Shown: piece by piece, positions 16,488 to 24,035 of the stretch | Layout of the letters: each line of letters begins with the position of its first letter | Numbering within the stretch: position 1 is the first letter of the stretch | Source of the DNA: an uncultured Clostridia bacterium | GTDB lineage: Bacteria > Bacillota > Clostridia > Oscillospirales > Acutalibacteraceae | NCBI GenBank assembly: GCA_958436475.1 | Contig: CAUBKG010000003.1 | Coordinates: 1 to 50,435 of the forward strand | DNA length: 50,435 bases | Direction of reading: 5' to 3' | Notes under the pieces: generated by a model | Databases searched by the model: none | Told to the model about the DNA's origin: nothing | What the model saw: the letters and a program-made list of their open reading frames with translations, nothing else | Program-made: the position numbers and the translations under genes

Positions 16488-17747
16488 TTATAGGTGGTTC
16501 CAACCGTTTTTCCGCATAAAGGAGGGGTAATCGAAATACCCGATGTTCAGGTCCACATCGTTTGAAATCCCAGAAACCCTTCCGCGTTCGGAATACTGCC
16601 AAATCTGATAGGAGCGGGGGTAATCGGTCTGCTGTGTGTAATGGGCCAGCCAGAAATCATAACCGGAAAGCCGGCCTGGCTCCATTTCATCCAGCATCCA
16701 GCTCTTGCTCGCATAAATTGCGGGATAATAGCCGGCTTTTTTAATGGTGTTGCAGAAGTCGATGCAGAAGTTGGTGCGGTCCGCGTCGCTCAGGTTTGCA
16801 AGATTGGTGCGCGCGCCGGCGTTCGCATCCTTTTCCGTATCGAACACCACGGGGTAAGTGAGCTGATAGCCCTTGATGGCTTCCAGCACAAAAACGGCTT
16901 CTTCCACCGCCTCCTGGCGGGTGATCGCCTGGGAATAGAAATACACGCCGCATTCGATGCCGGCGGCTTGCGCGCCGCGGATATTTTCCACGAAGTTCGG
17001 GTCGATCCGCAGGTTGCCGGAGGAGCCCCAGCCGCGGTACCCCACGCGGATAAAGGCGAACTGAACGCCCGCGCGTTTAACGGCGTTCCAGTCGATCTTG
17101 CCCTGATGGTAGGAAACATCGATTCCCACTTGAGAAACGAGCTTGCCGGATGAATCAAAGGAATAGCGGAAGCCCTGAATGGTTTGCAGGCCGGTCACGG
17201 GCCTGCCGTTCTGATACAGGAAAAGGTCTCCGTTCGCATCGGTGAACCAGCCGTCAGCCGGAGGCTTTACCGGTTCGGTCGCAGGAGGAGCCGTGGGCTC
17301 GGTGGGGGAAGTGGAGGGGTCCGGCGGGGAGGTGGGAGGCTCTGTTGTGGGCGCCGCCGTGGGAAGGGGAGTGCCGCCGCCCTCAGGAGGGCGCTCCACA
17401 TCCGGCAGGGTATCCACAACCGGAGGCTCGGTACTTACCGGCTTGTGATACTGAGGATCGTCCTCAGCCATTTCCTTTTGGGAGGGGATATATTTGGGAT
17501 CGTCCGTAATTTTTTTGCCGGAGTAGGGAATGGTTACGGGCTGGATCTCCGCTTCCGTGGTGGGCTCTACCGTGGTTTCCGGCTCCGTTGCTTCCGTGGT
17601 TATGAGGGGCTCGGGCTCTGTGGAAACGGGCTCCATAACAGGCACCATAACGCTGCTGAGCGCGTTTTCACGCATGGCGCCATAGCCGAATGTGGTTCCC
17701 GCAAGGCACGCGACCAGCAGGAAAGAAACGATTCGTTTTACAAGCAT
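16488..17747 (-). CDS. Secreted GH25 lysozyme (muramidase)
   Basis: The 419-residue exported protein cleaves the MurNAc-GlcNAc bond of peptidoglycan. Residues 1-24 are a signal peptide. Residues 30-165 are a Pro/Thr/Glu-rich linker. Residues 166-205 resemble a cell-wall-binding repeat (GWFTDANGDLFLYQNGRPVT). The GH25 barrel fills 207-415, with GIDVSYHQGKIDW carrying the first catalytic Asp and PVVFDTEKD carrying the acidic pair. The ATG at 17747 follows AAGGGGG. Repeat cluster 2 begins only 24 bp upstream, so transcription probably starts in or beyond the repeat. It may act in wall remodelling, spore-coat lysis or competition. Confidence 0.92.
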   Translation of the reverse strand: MLVKRIVSFLLVACLAGTTFGYGAMRENALSSVMVPVMEPVSTEPEPLITTEATEPETTVEPTTEAEIQPVTIPYSGKKITDDPKYIPSQKEMAEDDPQYHKPVSTEPPVVDTLPDVERPPEGGGTPLPTAAPTTEPPTSPPDPSTSPTEPTAPPATEPVKPPADGWFTDANGDLFLYQNGRPVTGLQTIQGFRYSFDSSGKLVSQVGIDVSYHQGKIDWNAVKRAGVQFAFIRVGYRGWGSSGNLRIDPNFVENIRGAQAAGIECGVYFYSQAITRQEAVEEAVFVLEAIKGYQLTYPVVFDTEKDANAGARTNLANLSDADRTNFCIDFCNTIKKAGYYPAIYASKSWMLDEMEPGRLSGYDFWLAHYTQQTDYPRSYQIWQYSERGRVSGISNDVDLNIGYFDYPSFMRKNGWNHL

Positions 17748-17770
17748 CTGCAGAGCCCCCTTATGCTTTT

Positions 17771-18136
17771 ATGGTATAATAACCGCAAAGCGGTTATTAT
17801 ACCTGCCTTATGCCCCCACGCCACAGAGTGGCGGGATGGGCAATTCTACCATTCACGCTCCGCGTTCATGGTATAATAACCGCAAAGCGGTTATTATACC
17901 GGCTTTATGCCCCCACGCCACAGAGTGGCGGGTTGGGCAATTATACCATTCACGCTCCGCGTTCATGGTATAATAACCCCACGGCGGCGCGGTGGAACGC
18001 GCCGGAGTGGCGTTACCGCCCCCGAAAATCAGAGATTTTCCCCGTGTGAACATTTTACCACCAAAAAGCGGCACTACGGCGCCGCACGCGGCAAAGGCCG
18101 CTTACAAACGCTACGCGTTTGCTTTTGTGGTATAAA
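17771..18136. repeat. Repeat cluster 2 of the GGTATAAT palindromic family
   Basis: GGTATAAT boxes begin at 17773, 17870 and 17967, a 97-bp period. Two perfect 14-bp hairpins (arm GGTATAATAACCGC, loop AAA) occupy 17773-17803 and 17870-17900. Each is followed by the TGCCCCCACG hairpin and a TATACCAT / ATGGTATA hairpin; one left arm has a T-to-C change at 17847. The 160-bp module (17975-18134) is 153/160 identical to that of cluster 1. Apparent small reading frames here are repeat sequence without ribosome sites. Confidence 0.9.
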
Positions 18137-18331
18137 CAGCTTTCGCTGCCTCATTTGATAACGGATTTGCCCCGCCCGCCTCTCTGCGGCGCGAGGGCAT
18201 GAATATATAAACTGCTTTTTCGTTATTCTATCATATGCGACGGCGCTTGACAAGAACATATCAGGAGTTATGTCTACCAATTTTATCCTTGGCTTTTTGT
18301 GCAAAGAGACGCATTTCGGCCCAAAATGGCG
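18137..18331. other. Intergenic sequence without a recognised feature
   Basis: Between repeat cluster 2 and the nrdR terminator I see no gene. A TTGACA occurs near 18247 but lacks a convincing -10 partner and any downstream gene on that strand. Confidence 0.4.
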
Positions 18332-18364
18332 AAAAAAACGCCCGCGGATAACAAATCCGCGGGC
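18332..18364 (-). terminator. Terminator of nrdR
   Basis: Stem GCCCGCGGAT (18340-18349) / ATCCGCGGGC (18355-18364), followed on the minus strand by seven T residues. Confidence 0.93.
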
Positions 18365-18387
18365 AAACGGGAGCAGGAAGGCAGCGA

Positions 18388-18846
18388 TCAATCCTTATCG
18401 CTCAGGAGTTTTTTCACTTCTTCCATAAAGGTGTTGATGTCTTTAAACTGGCGATATACCGATGCAAAGCGGACATAAGCCACTTCATCGATGTTTTTGA
18501 GCTGCTGCATGGCGAGCTCGCCGATACGGTCGGATGTGATTTCACGGTCGAGTGAATTTTGAAGGGTGGCTTCGATCTCATCCACCGCGCGCTCCAGGCG
18601 TTCGAGCGGTACGCACCGCTTTTCGCAGGCGACCAGCAGGCCTTTCATCAGCTTGTTGCGGTCGAAAGCTTCGCGGGATTTATCCTTTTTCACCACGATG
18701 ATCGGAAGGCTTTCAATGATTTCATAGGTAGTAAAACGTTTCTGGCATTTGAGGCATTCCCTGCGGCGGCGGATGCGCGCGCCTTCGTCGGTTGGACGGG
18801 AATCCACGACCTTGCTTTCTTCATATCCGCAAAACGGGCATTTCAT
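18388..18846 (-). CDS. nrdR: Transcriptional repressor NrdR
   Basis: The 152-residue protein senses ATP/dATP and represses ribonucleotide reductase genes by binding NrdR boxes. It has the full architecture: an N-terminal zinc ribbon MKCPFCGYEESKVVDSRPT paired with RRRRECLKCQKRFTTYE, then an ATP-cone domain (about residues 48-140) starting PIIVVKKDKSREAFDRNKL. GGAG precedes the start. The leader has a GC-rich hairpin (about 18859-18906) and an extended -10, TGATATACT, on the minus strand at 18944-18952. No nrd gene is nearby. Confidence 0.97.
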   Translation of the reverse strand: MKCPFCGYEESKVVDSRPTDEGARIRRRRECLKCQKRFTTYEIIESLPIIVVKKDKSREAFDRNKLMKGLLVACEKRCVPLERLERAVDEIEATLQNSLDREITSDRIGELAMQQLKNIDEVAYVRFASVYRQFKDINTFMEEVKKLLSDKD

Positions 18847-18943
18847 CGCTTCACGCTCCTATCGCCGGAGAAGGCCGGCAGATTTGCTGTGGCTCCTTCT
18901 CTCCGGCGGGCCGGGGAAAGAGCAAAATGATTTATGTAAATTC

Positions 18944-18952
18944 AGTATATCA
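18944..18952 (-). promoter_or_regulatory. Likely extended -10 promoter of nrdR
   Basis: The minus strand reads TGATATACT, an extended -10 motif. The -35 region is T-rich without a clear TTGACA. The predicted leader is about 90 nt. Confidence 0.5.
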
Positions 18953-18981
18953 TAAAAAAAACTTTTTTTCCAGAAGAAATG

Positions 18982-19025
18982 TAAAAAAACGGATGGAAGA
19001 GCCGCCGGGGCTTCCATCCGTTTTT
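18982..19025 (-). terminator. Terminator of the amino-acid ABC operon
   Basis: AAAAACGGATGGAAG (18985-18999) pairs with CTTCCATCCGTTTTT (19011-19025). The minus-strand side continues into a run of seven T residues. Confidence 0.93.
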
Positions 19026-19031
19026 GATCGG

Positions 19032-19796
19032 TCAGTTTTCTGAAAAACGCTTGAGAAAGAGCTTTGTGCGGTCGTGCTGCGGGTTGGAAATAACCTGCTC
19101 CGGCTTGCCCGTTTCCACGATCACGCCGTTGTCCATAAAAATCACACGGTCGGCAACGTCCCGTGCAAAGGCCATTTCATGCGTGACGATGACCATGGTC
19201 ATGTTTTCCCGGGCCAGCTCCCGGATGACCTTTAGGATCTCTCCCGTGAGCTCCGGGTCGAGGGCGCTGGTCGGCTCGTCGAAAAACAAAAGCTGGGGGT
19301 TCAGCGCCAGGGCCCGCGCGATGGATACGCGTTGCTGCTGGCCGCCGGAAAGCTCGCAGGGGTAAGCATCCGCCTTATCGAAAAGATCCATTTTCCGCAG
19401 GAGCGCGTCTGCCGTTTCGTTTGCCTCCCCGCGGCTCTTTTTCAGCACGCGGATGGGCGCTTCCGTGATGTTCCGCCGAACGCTGAAGTGCGGGAACAGA
19501 TGAAAATTCTGAAACACCAGCCCGATGTTCAGTCGGATATCCCGAAGAACGTCGGCCGGGGCGTAAACCGGCCTGCCCTTTTCATATCCGGCGATCATTT
19601 CCTTTCCGCAAACGGAAATAAACCCGCCGTCCGGCCGCTCGAGCTGATTGACGCAGCGGAGCAGGGTGGATTTCCCCGAGCCGGAAGGGCCGATAACGGC
19701 AATTACCTCGCCGGGCTCCACCTGGAAAGAGATGTCGGAAAGAACGATATTGTCGCCAAAATTTTTTCTGAGGTTATTAACGCTTAAAATCGCCAT
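19032..19796 (-). CDS. Polar amino-acid ABC transporter ATP-binding protein
   Basis: The 254-residue GlnQ/HisP-type ATPase powers amino-acid uptake. It shows Walker A GPSGSGKST, signature LSGGQQQRVSIARAL, Walker B LLFFDEPTSALDPE and the family ending VIVETGKPEQVISNPQHDRT. I start at ATG 19796 (MAILSVNNLRKNFGD), preceded by AAGGGGGA. Longer frames upstream overlap the permease and lack family similarity. It is the last gene of the operon binding protein, permease, ATPase, 13 bp after the permease. Specificity is not readable from the ATPase. Confidence 0.95.
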   Translation of the reverse strand: MAILSVNNLRKNFGDNIVLSDISFQVEPGEVIAVIGPSGSGKSTLLRCVNQLERPDGGFISVCGKEMIAGYEKGRPVYAPADVLRDIRLNIGLVFQNFHLFPHFSVRRNITEAPIRVLKKSRGEANETADALLRKMDLFDKADAYPCELSGGQQQRVSIARALALNPQLLFFDEPTSALDPELTGEILKVIRELARENMTMVIVTHEMAFARDVADRVIFMDNGVIVETGKPEQVISNPQHDRTKLFLKRFSEN

Positions 19797-19809
19797 GCCG
19801 TTTTCCCCC

Positions 19810-20463
19810 TTATTTATAATAATCCAGCTTCTTCTCGGCAAAGGAGAAGAGGAGGGTAACGACCCAGTTGAGCACGAAATACATGAGGCCTGCGGCGAAC
19901 AGCGGAACAATGGAGAATTTGAAGCTTGCCTGCTTCTGTGCAAGGGCAAACAGTTCCACCACGCCGATGGTCTGCGCGAGGGCAGTATCCTTCACGAGGG
20001 TGATGACCTCGTTGCCGCTTGCGGGAAGAACGCGTTTTATCACCTGCGGCAGGATGATGTGGAAAAAGGTCTGCGACCTCGTGAATCCAAGCGTTGCGGC
20101 CGCTTCGTGCTGGCCGTGGGGAATCGATTCGATGCCGCCGCGGAAAATTTCGGCAAAATACGCGGCGTAATTGAGCGTAAATGCGATGATGACGGCGGTG
20201 AAGCGGTCGTAAGAAAAATTGAAGAGATAATAGGGAGCAAAATAGACGAAAATGATCTGCAAAAGCAGAGGCGTACCCCGCATGATGAGGATATACAAGC
20301 TCACCGGCGCGGAAATCAGCCTGTGCCTCGACATTTTTCCAACCGCCACCAGCATGCCGAGGGGGATGGAGAAAAGAAGGGTGAGGCCGAAGATGAGCAG
20401 TGTTTTTCCAGCGCCGCTGAACAGCATGGGGAGGAGTTTATCAAAAATATATTCCCAGGTCAT
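19810..20463 (-). CDS. Polar amino-acid ABC transporter permease
   Basis: The 217-residue inner-membrane protein belongs to the HisM/GlnP family with about five membrane helices. A canonical EAA loop, EAAATLGFTRSQTFFHIILP, near residues 140-160 contacts the ATPase. LYILIMRGTPLLLQIIFVY near residue 55-75 is also family-typical. It probably forms a homodimeric pore, since only one permease gene is present. It lies between the binding-protein and ATPase genes. Confidence 0.95.
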   Translation of the reverse strand: MTWEYIFDKLLPMLFSGAGKTLLIFGLTLLFSIPLGMLVAVGKMSRHRLISAPVSLYILIMRGTPLLLQIIFVYFAPYYLFNFSYDRFTAVIIAFTLNYAAYFAEIFRGGIESIPHGQHEAAATLGFTRSQTFFHIILPQVIKRVLPASGNEVITLVKDTALAQTIGVVELFALAQKQASFKFSIVPLFAAGLMYFVLNWVVTLLFSFAEKKLDYYK

Positions 20464-20491
20464 AGCTTTCTGTTCCTTCCAACATAGAAAG

Positions 20492-20523
20492 ATTCATATG
20501 GGCAGCTTCCCGCCCATATGAAT
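20492..20523 (-). terminator. Intercistronic hairpin between binding-protein and permease genes
   Basis: A 12-bp stem ATTCATATGGGC / GCCCATATGAAT lies in the 163-bp gap. It has no strong T-run, so it more likely protects the upstream binding-protein message or attenuates transcription, giving more binding protein than permease. Confidence 0.55.
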
Positions 20524-20626
20524 CCCCGGTAATTGCAGCGAAATCGATACCGTGCGCCCGGCGCCTCTCCGGTACCATGCTCATGGCCCGCCCGCCGCTC
20601 CGCGGGACGGGAAATACCGTTTCCGA

Positions 20627-21433
20627 TTATTTTACGGTGCTAACGTCCTTGCCGAACCACTTTTCAGAGATTTCGGCGAGCTTGCCGTCTTCTTTCATGT
20701 CATGCAGGGTGGCCTGCACCTTGTCGCGCAGCTGCTGATCGTTCTTGCGGAACCCGATGGCGTAATCCTCTTCGGTCAGGCCGTCCTGGAGGATGCGGTA
20801 ATCCTTTTTCTGCTGGGCGATGAAGTGGTCGGCCACTACCTCGTCGAGGAACACGGCGTCGATGCCCTTGGCTTCGAGGTCCATAAAGGCGGTGACATTG
20901 TCTTTATACCCGACCGCTTCCTTGATGGTTCCGTAGAAATCGGATTCTTCGAGGATCTTCTGCGCGGTGGAGCCGTTCTGCACGCCGATGGTCTTATCCT
21001 GGAGGTCGGCCTGGCTCTGGTAGCCGGAATCACCCAGAACCACGAGAACCATGCGGTTCTTCATATACGGCTCGGAAAGGTTCATCACGCGCTGGCGCTC
21101 TTCGTCAATGGACATGCCGTTCCAGATGCAGTCGATATTGCCGGAATTCAGTTCCTGCTCCTTGGCATCCCAGGAAATGGGCTGGATTTTCAGCTCAACG
21201 CCCATGCGGGCGCACACTTCACGCGCGAGGTCAATATCAAAGCCGACGATCTCGTTGTTTTCATCCCGGTAGCCCATGGGCGGGAAGCTGTCGTCCAGGC
21301 CGAGAACGAAGGAGCCCTTATCCAGGACCTTCTGGAGAGATTCGTCTTTCGTATTCTCCTGCTTGCAGCCGGTGAAGCCGAGCACGCTCAGCAGTGTCAG
21401 CACGGCGAGGAGAAGGGTGAGTAACTTTTTCAT
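20627..21433 (-). CDS. Amino-acid ABC transporter substrate-binding lipoprotein
   Basis: The 268-residue protein captures the amino acid outside the membrane. Residues 1-22 are a lipoprotein signal ending LGFTGC, with the lipidated Cys at 22. The SBP_bac_3 fold follows: SFVLGLDDSFPPMGYRDENN, then VGFDIDLAREVCARMGVEL and IDCIWNGMSIDEERQ. The binding-site Asp/Arg positions characteristic of polar amino acids are present, but I cannot assign the ligand. It is first in the operon with a good CAGGAGG site. A perfect palindrome AATAACGTTATT (21466-21477) lies in its leader or promoter. Confidence 0.95.
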   Translation of the reverse strand: MKKLLTLLLAVLTLLSVLGFTGCKQENTKDESLQKVLDKGSFVLGLDDSFPPMGYRDENNEIVGFDIDLAREVCARMGVELKIQPISWDAKEQELNSGNIDCIWNGMSIDEERQRVMNLSEPYMKNRMVLVVLGDSGYQSQADLQDKTIGVQNGSTAQKILEESDFYGTIKEAVGYKDNVTAFMDLEAKGIDAVFLDEVVADHFIAQQKKDYRILQDGLTEEDYAIGFRKNDQQLRDKVQATLHDMKEDGKLAEISEKWFGKDVSTVK

Positions 21434-21465
21434 GGTTTTCCTCCTGTTTCCCTCTGAAAGGGTAA

Positions 21466-21477
21466 AATAACGTTATT
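21466..21477 (-). promoter_or_regulatory. Palindrome upstream of the amino-acid ABC operon
   Basis: AATAACGTTATT is a perfect 12-bp palindrome 33 bp before the binding-protein start. It is a candidate operator; I cannot name the regulator. Confidence 0.35.
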
Positions 21478-21569
21478 ATTGTAATGCATTATCGGAGTAA
21501 AGTAAAGACGGTTTTTCGCAAAAAAGAAGGAAATGCAAAGGCCGGTCCGATTGTGAAGAATGCCGGGGC

Positions 21570-21605
21570 AAAAAATTCCCCGCCGCAGAGGAGAGCGGCA
21601 GGGAA
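21570..21605 (-). terminator. Terminator of the sigma/anti-sigma operon
   Basis: TTCCCCGCCGC (21576-21586) pairs with GCGGCAGGGAA (21595-21605) with one wobble. T residues follow on the minus strand. Confidence 0.88.
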
Positions 21606-21621
21606 CAGGTGAAGTTTTCTG

Positions 21622-22503
21622 TTACGAGGAAACAGATACCCGGTTGGCTTCGCCGATGGGAATGGTAAAGGTCTTAGAATGGGTGGAATCCCAGCCAAAG
21701 GTCATTTCTATGTTGCTGTCCGGAAAGATAGGAGAGAATGTCATAATGGCAGAGGAACCTTCCCCTTTGCGCTTTGGGGGGTATTCTCTTCCGTTCATAT
21801 TACCGGATACGATCCTGTTCCCGACAAAGAAATCGATTTGATAATCGACAATATAACTGGGCGATTGTTTCGGTGAAAGGACGCTGTAGTATATTGTGGT
21901 GCTGTAAGCGTCAATGGTAACAGTTTGAATCTCAATGCTGAGTTCATCGTCATAAACATACGTCTCATTGACTGCATACTTGTAAACACCGTTGTATTCC
22001 AGCGGGAATTCGATGGCCCAGTATCCCTTGACGCCGCAGATTTCGCCGATCTCCAGCCGGACATTCTGCGGATGGTCGATTTTTGTATCAATCTCGTAGG
22101 TTTCGGTGAAGGGCTCTCCGATTTCGCTTCCCGCCTTAATATGGCGGATGGAATTAAGATCGGTATCATCTGTGTTATAGGTATAACAGTTGCCGTCTTC
22201 ATCAAACAGCTTCATAGCCTGCAGATTATCAATAAAGATAATGGTATCCGGTTCCTCCGCACCGCTGAACCCGAGCTGGAGGGTGACCTTATCGCTTCCG
22301 GCTACGGCGGCGCGGACTTCCACCGTGATGCCGTGATCCTCCGCAGAGCCGAGCGCGGTCTGCACATTTCCCTCCTGCTCCGCCTGAAAGAGCCCGGCAG
22401 AGATTTTTTGGAAGAGGGAGCCGGAAGCCTCTTCGTCTGAGGCACAGGCAGAAAAAGAAACAGCCAAAATGAGAATCAAAAACACAGGAAGGATTTTTTT
22501 CAC
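21622..22503 (-). CDS. Lipoprotein paralogue of the anti-sigma sensor domain
   Basis: This 293-residue protein has a lipoprotein signal ending FSAC (Cys near residue 20). After that it is closely similar to the extracytoplasmic part of the anti-sigma factor encoded 12 bp upstream. The block starting SLFQKISAGLFQAEQEGNVQ is identical in both proteins for about 52 residues and nearly identical in DNA. The C-termini share TFTIPIGEANR. The cytoplasmic sigma-binding part and the membrane helix are absent, so it cannot itself hold sigma. It may compete for, present or buffer the signal sensed by the anti-sigma factor; that role is inference. Confidence 0.85.
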   Translation of the reverse strand: MKKILPVFLILILAVSFSACASDEEASGSLFQKISAGLFQAEQEGNVQTALGSAEDHGITVEVRAAVAGSDKVTLQLGFSGAEEPDTIIFIDNLQAMKLFDEDGNCYTYNTDDTDLNSIRHIKAGSEIGEPFTETYEIDTKIDHPQNVRLEIGEICGVKGYWAIEFPLEYNGVYKYAVNETYVYDDELSIEIQTVTIDAYSTTIYYSVLSPKQSPSYIVDYQIDFFVGNRIVSGNMNGREYPPKRKGEGSSAIMTFSPIFPDSNIEMTFGWDSTHSKTFTIPIGEANRVSVSS

Positions 22504-22515
22504 AGTATTCCCCCT

Positions 22516-23490
22516 TTATTTTATCCGGTTGGCTTCACCAATGGGAATGGTAAAGATATTATAATGATAAGAATCCTCTCCGAGCAATAATTCGATATCT
22601 GTATTCGGCAACAGGGGCGCAAAGGTCATGACGTAATCTACTTTCCCGTTTTCATCCGGCGAAGAGCCCCTTCCTTTTATGCGATCTGGGTGGTTGTGCC
22701 AATCTTCCGAATCGCCGTTACAGAAGATGATATGATAATACGAGCTTTCCAGTTGGTCATAGTAAACTGTGGTACTGTATGCGTCAATCGTAATTTCTTT
22801 TATGAATATAGAGATATCATCACCATAAGAATAAAGTTGGTTTACTTCATATTTATAAATTCCCTTATACTCCAGCGGAAATTCAATGGCCCAGTATCCA
22901 CTGACGCCGCAGATTTCGGCAATCTCCAGCCGGACATTCTGTGTATGGTCGATTTTTGTATCAATTTCGTAGGTTTCGGTGAAAGGCTCGCCGATTTCAC
23001 TACCGGATTTTACGTGGCGGATAGTATCTGTAACAGAATCGTCCATACGGTATGAGTAACAGTTTCCATCCTCATCATATAATTTTATGTTTTGCAGGTC
23101 GCGAATATAAAGGATGGTGTCCGGTTCCTCCACACCGCTGAACCCGAGCTGGAGGGTGACCTTATCGCTTCCGGCCACGGCGGCGCGGACTTCAACCGTG
23201 ATGCCGTGATCCTCCGCAGAGCCGAGCGCGGTCTGCACATTTCCCTCCTGCTCCGCCTGAAAGAGCCCGGCAGAGATCTTTTGGAAGAGGGAGCGGCCAT
23301 AGGGCGTGGCGCTTGCAACCACGGTTGTAGAAAAAGCCGCAATGAGAACTGCAGCGACCAGGAGCGTTTTTCCCAGCTTTCGGCGCGGCTTTTTCCGGGA
23401 AGCCGGCAGGGAAGCAGGCGAAGCGTTTACCCCCTGCTCCATAGACTTTCCGAGCGAGAGAAGTTTTTCATCCCATTGCGTGAAGTTCAT
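22516..23490 (-). CDS. DUF4179-type anti-sigma factor
   Basis: The 324-residue membrane protein is the expected antagonist of the ECF sigma factor encoded just upstream. Residues 1-43 are cytoplasmic and basic near the membrane (SRKKPRRKLGK). A single helix at about 45-63 (TLLVAAVLIAAFSTTVVAS) follows, then an extracytoplasmic DUF4179-like beta-rich domain. I start at ATG 23490 (MNFTQWDEKLL), after GGAGGG. That start overlaps the sigma gene by 23 bp and implies translational coupling. A longer frame to 23523 has no better site. Confidence 0.87.
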   Translation of the reverse strand: MNFTQWDEKLLSLGKSMEQGVNASPASLPASRKKPRRKLGKTLLVAAVLIAAFSTTVVASATPYGRSLFQKISAGLFQAEQEGNVQTALGSAEDHGITVEVRAAVAGSDKVTLQLGFSGVEEPDTILYIRDLQNIKLYDEDGNCYSYRMDDSVTDTIRHVKSGSEIGEPFTETYEIDTKIDHTQNVRLEIAEICGVSGYWAIEFPLEYKGIYKYEVNQLYSYGDDISIFIKEITIDAYSTTVYYDQLESSYYHIIFCNGDSEDWHNHPDRIKGRGSSPDENGKVDYVMTFAPLLPNTDIELLLGEDSYHYNIFTIPIGEANRIK

Positions 23491-23977
23491 TTGGCTCCCT
23501 CCAATCTTTTTTGATGGCTTCAAGGCTGCGGTATAACCGGGATTTTACAGTGGAGAGCGGAAGGGAAAGCACGCCGGAGATTTCCTCCAGGGAAAGCTGG
23601 TGAAAATAGCGAAGCGTCAAAATTTCCCGGTCGCTCTTTTTCTGCCGGCTGATGAGGTCAAAAAAGAGCCATTGCTCTTCATCGAATGAGCATAAGCCGC
23701 TTTCCTCCAGCTCACTGAGAGGAAGCGCGGCATTGCGGTTCCTGCGAAGAAGCTGGCGGCATTCGTTGATGACGACCCGGCTCATCCAGGTAGAAAAAAA
23801 CGCCGGCTCCCGCAGAGAGGAATATTTTTCGTACGACTTTAAGGCCGCTTCCTGCAAGGCATCCTCCGCAAGTGAGGGGTTCCGCAGAATGGAAAGCGCC
23901 GTAAGATATAGCTTTTTATAAATCCTCTCGTATTGGGCTGCAAAAAATTCAGCCTGTTCCGGGGAAGGCCGATCCAT
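23468..23977 (-). CDS. ECF-family RNA polymerase sigma factor
   Basis: The 169-residue protein has sigma region 2 (SILRNPSLAEDALQEAALKS and FFSTWMSRVVINECRQLLRR, about residues 30-80). Region 4 follows (DREILTLRYFHQLSLEEISG and STVKSRLYRSLEAIK, about 112-158). It redirects RNA polymerase to stress or envelope-type promoters until held by its anti-sigma partner. AAGGAGGGG gives a strong ribosome site. Its own upstream sequence contains a TGAAAC-type promoter (23999-24029), suggesting autoregulation. Confidence 0.95.
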   Translation of the reverse strand: MDRPSPEQAEFFAAQYERIYKKLYLTALSILRNPSLAEDALQEAALKSYEKYSSLREPAFFSTWMSRVVINECRQLLRRNRNAALPLSELEESGLCSFDEEQWLFFDLISRQKKSDREILTLRYFHQLSLEEISGVLSLPLSTVKSRLYRSLEAIKKDWREPNELHAMG

Positions 23978-23998
23978 CAGAACCCCTCCTTACGTTAT

Positions 23999-24029
23999 AT
24001 TAGATGCGAAAGAGCGTGAGAAAGTTTCA
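23999..24029 (-). promoter_or_regulatory. ECF-type promoter of the sigma operon
   Basis: On the minus strand TGAAAC (24024-24029) is followed, after a normal ECF spacing, by CATCTAAT (23999-24006). This is close to the -35 TGAAAC and -10 CGTCTA pattern of Bacillus SigM/SigW-like factors. It lies in the 58-bp gap before the sigma gene. Confidence 0.65.
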
Positions 24030-24035
24030 AAAAAT

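Noticed and set aside
18240..18275. TTGACA near 18247 on the plus strand as a promoter
   Set aside because: The -10 candidate TATGTC is poor and no plus-strand gene or recognisable RNA follows before the nrdR terminator.
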